A stretch of DNA of 7,352 nucleotides from JBNRMR01 sp050309705. GTDB lineage: Bacteria > Bacillota > Clostridia > Christensenellales > UBA1750. The first letter of the stretch is position 1; every line of letters begins with the position of its first letter. The stretch is from the NCBI GenBank assembly GCA_050309705.1, contig JBNRMR010000071.1, forward strand, positions 1 through 7,352. Direction: 5' to 3'. The translations under genes and the position numbers were made by a program. The notes under the pieces are model-generated. The model worked only from the letters and a program-made list of their open reading frames with translations. It was not told where the DNA came from and ran no database searches. This document shows, in pieces, positions 1 through 5,705 of the stretch.

Positions 1-1718
1 AAGCCAATATCCTCGCCCTCGTTATTCTCCTCCAGCAGGATTGTTCTATAGCCGAACGCCGGGACTTTCAGCGGAACCAGCAAGCGGAAATACAGGTGCG
101 CCCAATAGGCCTTCTTGCTGCTGTCAACAAGCTGAACCGGGAGCAAATTGTGGCTTCCGTCCCTAATGCAAGCGCGCTCCGGGGCGAATTCCCAGTCCCA
201 AACTTTCAGCTCAACCAAGCCGTTATATTCTGCGTCTGTTGGGTTGAATATATTGAATAACCTTTTTTCGCCACCTGTGAAGCCGGCCGCCTCGGTATAT
301 CTGAACTCAGTCACGCCGAAGCCCACGCCGCCGCCTTCGGCGAAGGATTCCTTGAGTATCTTTGACTCGGGGAGCAATGCAGCAGTGTCAATTTTTGCGG
401 ACAAAGCCCGCACGGCGGAGTTAGTACGGGCGCCCACGGTTGCCATTGTGCGCTGAAACATTCCCATGGCGTATTCGCGGGCGGAGATAACGCAGGAACC
501 GGGTAGTATATCGTGAAAGTGACTGAACAGGACATTTTCCCATGCATCGGCAAAATCCTCCACCGAGGATTTGTAGCCGCCGCAAAGCTGTGCCAGCGCG
601 CTGAGGGCTTCCGCTGCGCCAAGTGACCGCTCTGCAACGCGATTCGCTTTTTTAATGCGAGTTTGGGTGGTGTAGCAGCCGTCGAATATGAAGTTAAGCT
701 CACCCTTAACCACCGGCAGGTCCTGCTGTTCCAGATATTTGAAAAAGTCGATCAGTCTTCCAAATTCTATCGTGGGCATACACGGCCACGTTCTCATATC
801 CAAAATGCGCTCGATATCACGCCTTGTGACGCCGCCGCCGTGGTCTCCCACGCCGTATACATGGCAGACCTTCTCAATTCCGTTAGACTTGCAATAGCTC
901 GGCACATGTATAAAGGACTTATTAGAAATCTGCTCATTATACCAGGTAGACTCCCTCAAAACGACAACCTGCGCGCCGGAGGGGGCCTCCCACTTATACA
1001 GGCTGTGCTTATCATGGGCGCGGCAGTGGTAGTAATACTTTACGCCACCGGAATTAAGTATTTCAGGCACTTGGGAGCAATGGCCAAAAGTGTCAGGCTC
1101 AAAATCAATCTGGAAATCATCATCGCCTAAACCCAGGAGCTTTTTAAGGTACTGGCGCGTATACAAAAGATGGCGGGTCAGGCTCTCTCCGTTGGGCATA
1201 TTTTTGTCCGTCTCCACCCAAGTGGACGCGGTAACTTCCCATTGCCCGGATTTTATACGCTCGATGATTTCAGGCAGCAATTCGGGCGCGAATTCCTCAA
1301 TGATTTTATACACCGAAGCTTGGGATTGCATGTATGTAAATTCGGGATACTCCTTCATTAGCTGAAGCATTGTGCGGAGTGTTTCGATGGTGATGACGAC
1401 TGTTTCGTCGAATGCCCACTTCCAGTTCATGTCAATGTGGCCGTGTCCGACACAGGAAACAGTGATGGATTTCGCCGCTGATTTTGCTGGAGCCAGCATC
1501 TGTTCAAGCTCTTCAACGTCACTGCGTCCTATGGCGCCGCTTTCTTTGTAGCGGTCATATAGCCACGCGGTCGCGCTATCAAGCAGATTGCCGTCGGTAA
1601 ACATGCCTGCGTTGAGCATTTCATCGAGGTAATGGAGTTGTGTAACAGCACGCTGACCCCAGTATTCCTTCAGCGTGGTACGCAGCTCGTGCTGCTTTTG
1701 AGTGGTTGTTTTTGACAT
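1..1718 (-). CDS. Alpha-mannosidase, glycoside hydrolase family 38 (3' end outside window)
   Basis: The reverse strand is open from the ATG at 1718 to the window edge: 572 codons with no stop. Family GH38 enzymes remove alpha-linked mannose from glycans with retention, using a divalent metal, usually zinc. Visible signatures, by residue: GHGHIDMNW at 91-99 (H94 and D96 as metal ligands), FEPDTFGH at 206-213 (D209 as nucleophile and metal ligand), GDHGGGVT at 291-298, CYTTQTRIKKANR at 348-360, and FHDILPGS at 401-408 (H402 as metal ligand). The N-terminal 90 residues are a helical pre-domain and the part after about 480 begins the beta-sandwich region. Family members commonly run 800-1000 residues, so roughly a third is missing off the edge. 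No signal peptide is visible, so it is probably cytoplasmic and acts on imported oligosaccharides. An AAAGGA site lies about 10 bases before the start. The linkage specificity cannot be told from this. The family assignment is very secure. Confidence 0.96.
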   Translation of the reverse strand, partial: MSKTTTQKQHELRTTLKEYWGQRAVTQLHYLDEMLNAGMFTDGNLLDSATAWLYDRYKESGAIGRSDVEELEQMLAPAKSAAKSITVSCVGHGHIDMNWKWAFDETVVITIETLRTMLQLMKEYPEFTYMQSQASVYKIIEEFAPELLPEIIERIKSGQWEVTASTWVETDKNMPNGESLTRHLLYTRQYLKKLLGLGDDDFQIDFEPDTFGHCSQVPEILNSGGVKYYYHCRAHDKHSLYKWEAPSGAQVVVLRESTWYNEQISNKSFIHVPSYCKSNGIEKVCHVYGVGDHGGGVTRRDIERILDMRTWPCMPTIEFGRLIDFFKYLEQQDLPVVKGELNFIFDGCYTTQTRIKKANRVAERSLGAAEALSALAQLCGGYKSSVEDFADAWENVLFSHFHDILPGSCVISAREYAMGMFQRTMATVGARTNSAVRALSAKIDTAALLPESKILKESFAEGGGVGFGVTEFRYTEAAGFTGGEKRLFNIFNPTDAEYNGLVELKVWDWEFAPERACIRDGSHNLLPVQLVDSSKKAYWAHLYFRLLVPLKVPAFGYRTILLEENNEGEDIG

Positions 1719-1755
1719 AAAAGGTCATTCCTTTCGGTTCCTTGTTATTGCCAAT

Positions 1756-1770
1756 TACCTATATATGGTA
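1756..1770. promoter_or_regulatory. Inverted repeat over the mannosidase -10 box (possible operator)
   Basis: TACC and GGTA arms flank the 7-base TATATAT centre, which is itself alternating T/A. The element covers the -10 box and the start of the transcript, where a repressor would block initiation. The arms are only four bases and no regulator is encoded nearby in the window, so this is a weak candidate. Confidence 0.25.
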
Positions 1771-1793
1771 CTGGAGGAAACGCTGTTTGTCAA
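1765..1793 (-). promoter_or_regulatory. Sigma-A-type promoter of the mannosidase gene
   Basis: On the reverse strand a perfect -35 box TTGACA (1793-1788) is separated by 17 bases from TACCAT (1770-1765), which matches four of six positions of the -10 consensus. It lies about 47 bases before the mannosidase ATG, leaving room for a short untranslated leader with the ribosome binding site. Confidence 0.72.
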
Positions 1794-2108
1794 TCATTTA
1801 ACAATATGTCCTTAATGCAAATCAAAAAGACTTTCCAGTGCTCCGAATGCCTGGAATCAAAGGAGCGGTAATATTTTATATTGAGACAAGGAGCCGCTGT
1901 TGCACATGAAAGCCTGATGCTTTTTGTTAGCCGGCGCCAAAGATATGACAAACCTAGCAGCCCTAGGCCTGGGGTGAAGTGTCTTCCGGCATGAGCAGCG
2001 CATCAGTCAAAAGATCCGCCGCGTTACATGAGCAAAATATGCATAACAAATCGCTAAGCCTTCAAAAGCGCCGCGGAATAATCCGCTATGGCTTTTGCTG
2101 TGGCCGTT
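1794..2108. other. Divergent intergenic spacer without a convincing gene
   Basis: This stretch separates the mannosidase and isomerase promoters. No reading frame has both a ribosome binding site and a recognisable product. A 37-codon open stretch from a TTG at 1881 to a TGA at 1992-1994 has no Shine-Dalgarno site and an unremarkable sequence. Small structures are present: CCTAG/CTAGG (1953-1957 with 1963-1967) inside GACA/TGTC (1947-1950 with 1980-1983), and the hairpin at 2064-2096 listed separately. It may hold binding sites for sugar-responsive regulators or an untranslated RNA, but nothing is identifiable by eye. Confidence 0.5.
2064..2096. repeat. Bulged inverted repeat just upstream of the isomerase promoter
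   Basis: AAAAGC (2064-2069) pairs with GCTTTT (2091-2096), and inside it GCGGA (2073-2077) pairs with TCCGC (2082-2086) around an ATAA loop. It abuts the extended -10 promoter at 2109, so it occupies the region where the -35 box and a regulator would sit. It could be an operator or a poor terminator. The U-tract is short on both strands, which makes a terminator less likely. Confidence 0.4.
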
Positions 2109-2117
2109 TGTTATAAT
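2109..2117 (+). promoter_or_regulatory. Extended -10 promoter of the isomerase gene
   Basis: TGTTATAAT contains the TGn extension and a perfect TATAAT box (2112-2117). No good -35 match exists at 16-18 bases upstream, which is typical of extended -10 promoters or of promoters helped by an activator. The expected transcript start is about 55 bases before the start codon at 2180. Confidence 0.6.
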
Positions 2118-2179
2118 AAGCTATCAAGAAAATTAATTCCATTTGCATTATGCGAAAAATGAAAAGGCGGTTTAACAAA

Positions 2180-3058
2180 ATGAAAATTGTTACGCAAACA
2201 AGCAGGATGTCACAGCAGTTTGGGGACAAAGAAGCCATCAGACTATTGGCCGAGATTGGTTATGACGGGCTGGATTACACTATGTTCAACAAATCGAATC
2301 TGGAAATGCTCGACTCACCGAATTACGAAGAATACGCTGTTGAATTGCGGAACTGTGCGGACAAACACAATATTCCCTTCACGCAGGCCCACGCTCCATT
2401 TCCAACAATTGAATTTGGCAATGACAATTACAACGAAATTACCCGCAGGCGCATCGAGCGTGCGATTATAGTCAGCGGCATATTGGGTATTAATCATGTG
2501 GTAGTGCATCCGGTAACTACGTCTGAAAATCAAAGGCAAATCAATATTGACTTTTATAACAGCCTGGTACCGTTATGCCGTGAAGCTGGCGTGAAAATTG
2601 CGCTTGAAAATATGTTTATATGGTCTGCGGCAAGCAACCACGCCCTTCCCGGGGCTTGCAGCCCTTCAGAGCAATTCTGCGAATATCTTGATGAACTGGA
2701 CTCGGATTTCTTTGTTGCCTGCCTTGATATTGGTCATGTGGGCTTGATCGCCCCTGCCTGCGCGGACGGAAAAAAGGAAACAGCGCAGGACGCAATCCGC
2801 GCTCTCGGTAAAAATCGGCTGAAATCTTTGCATATACACGATAACGACAAGCACACCGATCTTCATTCGCTGCCGTTTTTGCATTCGCTTGATTGGCAGC
2901 AGATCATGAAGGCGTTGAAGGAAATTGAATATGACGGGGATTTTACACTGGAAGCGGATAATTTTTTGATGAAATTCCCGGATGAATTGCTTGTGGACGC
3001 TTCGAGATTCATGTTGCAGGTTTCACGCTATCTGACGGGGTTATCTTTTCCCCGATAA
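2180..3058 (+). CDS. Sugar phosphate isomerase/epimerase (xylose isomerase-like TIM barrel)
   Basis: This 292-residue protein belongs to the AP-endonuclease-2/xylose-isomerase-like TIM-barrel family, whose members interconvert keto and aldo sugars or epimerise sugars and related polyols at a divalent metal. Expected ligand and catalytic positions are present: H71 in QAHAPF, H110 at the end of a strand, E143 in IALENM, D183 and H186 in CLDIGHVG, H218/H220 and D221 in LHIHDND, and E258 in FTLEAD. Length is normal for the family. An earlier in-frame ATG at 2150 lacks a ribosome binding site, while AAGGCGG sits 9 bases before the ATG at 2180, which is therefore the preferred start. No signal peptide, so it is cytoplasmic. 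It diverges from an alpha-mannosidase, so its substrate may be a sugar released from mannosylated glycans. That is inference from context; the fold assignment is firm but the substrate is unknown. Confidence 0.92.
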   Translation: MKIVTQTSRMSQQFGDKEAIRLLAEIGYDGLDYTMFNKSNLEMLDSPNYEEYAVELRNCADKHNIPFTQAHAPFPTIEFGNDNYNEITRRRIERAIIVSGILGINHVVVHPVTTSENQRQINIDFYNSLVPLCREAGVKIALENMFIWSAASNHALPGACSPSEQFCEYLDELDSDFFVACLDIGHVGLIAPACADGKKETAQDAIRALGKNRLKSLHIHDNDKHTDLHSLPFLHSLDWQQIMKALKEIEYDGDFTLEADNFLMKFPDELLVDASRFMLQVSRYLTGLSFPR

Positions 3059-3090
3059 CATGCGCTCAAATTGCGCCGCGGGCTTTTCAC
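3051..3090 (+). terminator. Weak terminator candidate after the isomerase gene
   Basis: CCCG (3051-3054) can pair with CGGG (3079-3082), and inside it GCGC (3062-3065) with GCGC (3073-3076). A CTTTTCACTTTTC stretch follows. The stem is interrupted by an internal loop and starts inside the last codons, so it is a modest candidate. No better rightward terminator is visible before the convergent gene. Confidence 0.3.
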
Positions 3091-3200
3091 TTTTCTCAAA
3101 AACACCTGCGGATGACAGGAACACCATGGCTTGATATAAAAAGGCTACATTTCAACACTGGTGTCTTCATTGGCGTATCCGCGCTTGATTATGAGGGCGC

Positions 3201-3234
3201 AAAGAAAAAGAGGCCGGCATTATAACTCGGCCTC
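3201..3234 (-). terminator. Intrinsic terminator of the padR-HAAS operon
   Basis: GAGGCCG (3210-3216) and CGGCCTC (3228-3234) form a perfect 7-bp stem with an 11-base loop. Read on the reverse strand the stem is followed at once by TTTTTCTTT (complement of 3201-3209), the classic intrinsic terminator form. It lies about 95 bases beyond the stop codon of the HAAS protein. The forward strand lacks a T-tract after the stem, so it works in the leftward direction only. Confidence 0.8.
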
Positions 3235-3328
3235 AATCTCCCTGGCGCGCTTAAGTGAAGCGCCATTTTACCGCCACTACAACAGCGGCTTTTCGTCCAA
3301 AATTCCTGTGCTTAAAGCGCATGGAGGG

Positions 3329-4339
3329 CTACCTTTTACTAAAGGTTTTATATAGCGCGGTGCCGCATTCCAGCAAAAAAATGGCGATTATTACCACGCT
3401 GACTATGATGGAGGGAGATGCCGCCTGAGTTTGCATTATGCTAAGTAGATCAAAGCCGGCTAAATCAAGGCTGGCGATGAACTCTACAAACTCTGCGCTG
3501 AAGATATTTGGTCTGTTCACCAGATAGAGCATTACGGCCATGTTTACAACAGCGCTGATTATCGCCGCTGCACAAACTGCGGGGGTCCATCTGCGCTGCT
3601 TTATCTTTACCACCAGTTCTCCGATATCAAGCAATGCCATAGCGACAATTGCAGGGGCGCAGGCCGACAGAAAGCCGGGGCTGAAAAGGCTGCGAATTTG
3701 CGTTTCACCGTCCTGTATGATGAAAGCAATGGGCAGCTTGCCAAGGCAGAGCAAAACCGCCAGCGCTGCGAATATGACTGTGAGCACAAGCTCCACGATG
3801 CTGTCTGAAAGAGGAATGCGCCTCTTATCATCAGGGAGAATTTCAGGCAGATCATTGACGCTCCACTCGCCAGTGCTGGCCGGGTACGCGCCTGTGCGTT
3901 CGGCGATCACAAAACCAATGGTGATCCAAAACAGTGCCTGTAGCGCTGCGTTAAGTCCCATTGATATTCCCTTTGAGAGAACGCTGCTGATGATATCAGC
4001 CGCGGAAACAGGTTCGCCGCCCATGGCTTGGACTGCGCCGAGAATCATGCCGATGATCATTACAATTGCGCCCACAAGAGGCAACACCCATTTTAGGGCG
4101 CGAACATACTCGTCATAGTAGGCGGGGGAAATCAAGTAGCGGGGGTTTTGGCGGTACTTTTCAGCCAGCGATGCGGGTGAGCCCAGTTCGGTTAAAACTG
4201 ACGTGATATCGTCATCGGCCGCGTCGGGCGGCAGCATGTCGTATATGTTGGCTCTCAGCTCATCGCTTACTTCGTACTTGTCCTTTTCGGGCAGACGGCG
4301 TGAAACGTCATAGACGTAGCGCTCAATTAGATTTTTCAT
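3329..4339 (-). CDS. HAAS-domain polytopic membrane protein (PadR partner)
   Basis: This 336-residue protein starts with a helical domain of about 60 residues (MKNLIERYVYDVSRRLPEK onward, then a DELRANIYDML segment and a LTELGSPASLAEKYR segment). This is typical of the HAAS/DUF1700 domains found in membrane proteins encoded next to PadR regulators. About six hydrophobic segments follow, roughly at residues 83-105, 125-146, 180-200, 222-245, 253-275 and 309-329, so it is an integral membrane protein. The start at 4339 is chosen because AAAGG lies 9 bases upstream. Longer in-frame starts, such as one at 4420, lie inside padR and lack a usable site. It overlaps the end of padR by 17 bases, implying translational coupling and co-expression. 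HAAS proteins are thought to act with PadR partners in signalling, but no enzymatic function is established from this sequence. The family call is good; the function is unknown. Confidence 0.88.
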   Translation of the reverse strand: MKNLIERYVYDVSRRLPEKDKYEVSDELRANIYDMLPPDAADDDITSVLTELGSPASLAEKYRQNPRYLISPAYYDEYVRALKWVLPLVGAIVMIIGMILGAVQAMGGEPVSAADIISSVLSKGISMGLNAALQALFWITIGFVIAERTGAYPASTGEWSVNDLPEILPDDKRRIPLSDSIVELVLTVIFAALAVLLCLGKLPIAFIIQDGETQIRSLFSPGFLSACAPAIVAMALLDIGELVVKIKQRRWTPAVCAAAIISAVVNMAVMLYLVNRPNIFSAEFVEFIASLDLAGFDLLSIMQTQAASPSIIVSVVIIAIFLLECGTALYKTFSKR

Positions 4340-4676
4340 CGATATCATCCTTTCCGATAATGGACTGAAGACTGTTTTGCATTTTTGCCCACTCTGACAG
4401 TAGCCGCCCATAAACATCATGGCCCTTTTCGTTTATTGTGTAATATTTGCGCGGGCGACTTTCGCTGGTGTCCCAATCGCTGACCAGAAGCCCTTGGCTT
4501 TCCAGCCGCCGTAAAAGTGGGTAAAGAGTGTTGGCCTCGATTTCGATGCCTTTTTCCTGCATCGTTTGAAGCAGGGCATAGCCGTAATGCGATTGCTTCA
4601 GACAGCCCAAAGCCGCCAAAGTCAGGCTGCCTCGACGAAGCTCTGTTATGAATACTTGCAGCTCCTTTTCCGACAT
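4323..4676 (-). CDS. PadR-family transcriptional repressor
   Basis: This 117-residue protein has the PadR winged-helix domain. RRGSLTLAALGCL (14-26), HYGYALLQTM (30-39), the recognition segment NTLYPLLRRLESQGLL (49-64), the wing SESRPRKYYTINEKG (71-85), and a short C-terminal dimerisation helix (about 88-107) are all visible. PadR proteins are dimeric repressors, often of efflux or stress genes, that release DNA on binding a ligand. The length matches the short PadR subfamily. GAGGTG stands a few bases before the ATG at 4676. It is first in a two-gene operon with the HAAS protein and diverges from a cupin and MFS exporter cluster. Matching inverted repeats in both promoters suggest autorepression and control of the divergent cluster, analogous to other PadR regulators beside drug exporters. 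The ligand is unknown. Confidence 0.94.
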   Translation of the reverse strand: MSEKELQVFITELRRGSLTLAALGCLKQSHYGYALLQTMQEKGIEIEANTLYPLLRRLESQGLLVSDWDTSESRPRKYYTINEKGHDVYGRLLSEWAKMQNSLQSIIGKDDIDEKSN

Positions 4677-4693
4677 TTGATCACCTCGTTGTC

Positions 4694-4723
4694 ATTATAC
4701 TGTGTGCTACACAATATTGTCAA
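4694..4723 (-). promoter_or_regulatory. Consensus promoter of the padR operon
   Basis: On the reverse strand TTGACA (4723-4718) and TATAAT (4699-4694) are both perfect consensus boxes, separated by 18 bases. It lies just before the padR ribosome binding site, giving a leader of only about 10-15 bases. Such a strong promoter normally needs repression, which fits an operator in its spacer. Confidence 0.88.
4697..4717. promoter_or_regulatory. Inverted repeat in the padR promoter spacer (likely PadR operator)
   Basis: The core TGTGT-GCT-ACACA (4701-4713) is a perfect 5-bp inverted repeat with a 3-base centre. The dyad continues outward with ATA/TAT arms after one mismatch, giving a 21-bp imperfect palindrome. 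It fills the -35/-10 spacer of the padR promoter. A related repeat is found at 4771-4781. Confidence 0.65.
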
Positions 4724-4770
4724 TATAAAATATATTATTTTTGATAAAAGTTATGAAAAAATATACGCGA

Positions 4771-4783
4771 TGTATGCTACAAT
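4771..4783 (+). promoter_or_regulatory. Extended -10 promoter of the cupin cluster with overlapping operator-like repeat
   Basis: TGCTACAAT (4775-4783) is an extended -10 box (TGn plus TACAAT, five of six). No good -35 box is seen upstream. TGTA-TGC-TACA (4771-4781) is an inverted repeat that overlaps this box and matches the padR operator core TGTGTGCTACA at ten of eleven positions. A regulator bound to the repeat would block the promoter. The start codon of the cupin gene follows about 40 bases later. Confidence 0.55.
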
Positions 4784-4822
4784 AGGATAAGTAAAAACCC
4801 ATTTGATGGAGGAAAAGTGAAT

Positions 4823-5281
4823 ATGATAATCAAAAATCTGCGGGATGAACACCTGGAGCATAAAGCCCAGCATCCGGGCTATGAGTATAAAAAGAGGAAG
4901 ATCGTCGGGCGCGGAGATGCGAAGCAATGCGTTGTTTCTGTGTATGAAATACCTCCGGGGAAGGCCGCTTACCCCTATCATTTTCACAGCAGCAATGAGG
5001 AGGTGTTTTTCATATTAAAGGGCTCCGGCAAGCTAATTACCCCCGAAGGTGAAAGGGCAGTGGGGGAGGGGGACTTCCTTTTCTTCCCGGCGGGCGAAAG
5101 CGGCGCACATAAGTTGGTCAACGCTTCTGAAACTCAGCATCTTATATACATTGATTTTGACACAAAAAACGATATCGACATCGCAGTTTACCCTGATTCG
5201 AACAAGATAGGCGTTTGGGGCGGGGGAATAAACCGCACTTTCAGGTTGGATGACAACGTGGACTATTACGAGGGCGAATGA
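4823..5281 (+). CDS. Small single-domain cupin protein
   Basis: This 152-residue protein has one cupin beta-barrel. Motif 1 is HFHSSNEEVFFILKGSG, with H53, H55 and E59 (or E60) as probable metal ligands, and motif 2 contains GEGDFLFFPAGESGAH, with H96 as the fourth ligand. Flanking glycine-rich turns (GSGKLITPEGE) are typical. Cupins of this size bind a metal and act as sugar isomerases, dioxygenases or small-molecule sensors; which applies here cannot be told. A GTG at 4817 is in frame but only 4 bases from the GGAGG site. The ATG at 4823 lies 10 bases from it and is preferred. It is the first gene after the divergent promoter and overlaps the next reading frame by four bases (ATGA). No signal peptide is visible, so it is cytoplasmic. 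Confidence 0.87.
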   Translation: MIIKNLRDEHLEHKAQHPGYEYKKRKIVGRGDAKQCVVSVYEIPPGKAAYPYHFHSSNEEVFFILKGSGKLITPEGERAVGEGDFLFFPAGESGAHKLVNASETQHLIYIDFDTKNDIDIAVYPDSNKIGVWGGGINRTFRLDDNVDYYEGE

Positions 5282-5547
5282 AAGTCCGCGCCTTTGACCA
5301 GGAGGGCAATCCCTGCTTCAGGGAAAGCGGAAGGGTGCGTTTTGCAGTGGAGGGCTGCGGTGAGGTTCTGGCGGTGGACAACGGCTCTTTGATGCACGAG
5401 GAGCCATACAAAGCGGATAGCGTGCACATGCACCATGGAGTGGCCAGTGTTTTAATAAGGTTAAAAGGCGAGGAAGGCAAAGTTTGTGTGAGCGCCTTCG
5501 CCGAGGGGATGCAGCCCGCCACTTTGGATTTGCACTGCGAAAAATGA
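5278..5547 (+). CDS. Orphan GH2-type C-terminal beta-sandwich domain fragment
   Basis: This 89-residue product matches the pattern of the C-terminal immunoglobulin-like domain of family-2 glycoside hydrolases such as beta-galactosidases. It has a strand KVRAFDQEGNP (2-12), then VRFAVEGCGEVLAVDNG (20-36), EEPYKAD (41-47), an HHGVASVLIRLKG strand (52-64) and an AEGMQPATLDL end (75-85). The catalytic domains are absent, and the protein begins at about the second part of the domain, as if its first strand were missing. Upstream in the same frame a TGA occurs at 5251-5253, so no longer frame exists. The ATG overlaps the cupin stop as ATGA and GAGGG stands close before it, which would allow translational coupling. 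It may be a remnant of a lost GH2 gene or a domesticated small binding domain. The domain resemblance is from memory of family patterns. Confidence 0.6.
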   Translation: MKVRAFDQEGNPCFRESGRVRFAVEGCGEVLAVDNGSLMHEEPYKADSVHMHHGVASVLIRLKGEEGKVCVSAFAEGMQPATLDLHCEK

Positions 5548-5569
5548 TCAGCGAATGGAGGAACCGGGT

Positions 5570-5611
5570 ATGATTTTGGCGATTGTGGATGCTCCATGCA
5601 AGGCCTGCTAA
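5570..5611 (+). CDS. 13-codon leader peptide upstream of the MFS exporter (candidate)
   Basis: An ATG at 5570 opens a 13-residue frame, MILAIVDAPCKAC, ending in TAA. GGAGG (5557-5561) lies 8 bases before the ATG, an ideal site better than that of many real genes. Its last codons (A-P-C-K) form the left arm of a perfect 10-bp hairpin, so a ribosome on this frame would open that hairpin. Short frames of this type precede many ribosome-targeting antibiotic resistance genes and control them by stalling. An in-frame ATG at 5555 would give 18 residues but has no site. Whether it is translated is unknown. Confidence 0.42.
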   Translation: MILAIVDAPCKAC

Positions 5612-5632
5612 GGGGCGGCGGCTGCATGGAGC
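5591..5632 (+). promoter_or_regulatory. Leader hairpin 1 (perfect 10-bp stem)
   Basis: GCTCCATGCA (5591-5600) and TGCATGGAGC (5623-5632) are perfect inverted copies. Within the 22-base loop, GCC (5603-5605) can pair with GGC (5620-5622). No T-run follows, so it is not an intrinsic terminator. The left arm is coding sequence of the small leader frame. Confidence 0.6.
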
Positions 5633-5637
5633 GGTAG

Positions 5638-5691
5638 ATATCTAAGACTGCCGTCCCAAAGGGCTTTGCGTTTCATTCTATTTTTAGATAT
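5638..5691 (+). promoter_or_regulatory. Leader hairpin 2 ending beside the exporter's ribosome binding site
   Basis: ATATCTAA (5638-5645) and TTAGATAT (5684-5691) are perfect inverted copies. Two more pairs, one of them G-U, are possible inside. The right arm ends one base before the AAAGGG site (5693-5698) of the MFS gene, so folding could affect access of ribosomes. In its loop GCCGTCCC (5650-5657) can pair with GGGGCGGC (5612-5619) in the loop of hairpin 1, with one G-U pair, giving an alternative 8-bp helix. Confidence 0.45.
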
Positions 5692-5705
5692 GAAAGGGCA
5701 TAGCC

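Noticed and set aside
148..1365. Several forward and reverse open frames (such as a 155-codon frame at 663-1130 and a 130-codon frame at 311-703)
   Set aside because: They lie over the alpha-mannosidase, which has family motifs throughout. The alternatives have low-complexity, unfamiliar products and no matching ribosome binding sites.
1881..1994. 37-codon open stretch from a TTG codon in the divergent spacer
   Set aside because: No Shine-Dalgarno site, a rare start codon, no family resemblance, and a length expected by chance.
2150..2179. Ten-residue N-terminal extension of the isomerase
   Set aside because: No ribosome binding site precedes the ATG at 2150. The family's first strand begins at MKIV, which is preceded by AAGGCGG.
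3540..4118. 192-codon forward frame
   Set aside because: It is antisense to the HAAS membrane protein, whose reading frame has clear domain and membrane features. The forward product is composed of unrelated Ser/Thr/Ala-rich sequence.
4340..4420. N-terminal extension of the HAAS protein to an ATG at 4420
   Set aside because: The extra 27 residues overlap padR coding sequence, lack a ribosome binding site and do not resemble the HAAS domain, which begins at MKNLIERY (start 4339).
5612..5690. Intrinsic terminator before the MFS gene
   Set aside because: Hairpin 1 has no T-run after it, and the TTTTT at 5681-5685 lies within the second stem region and not after a stable GC stem.
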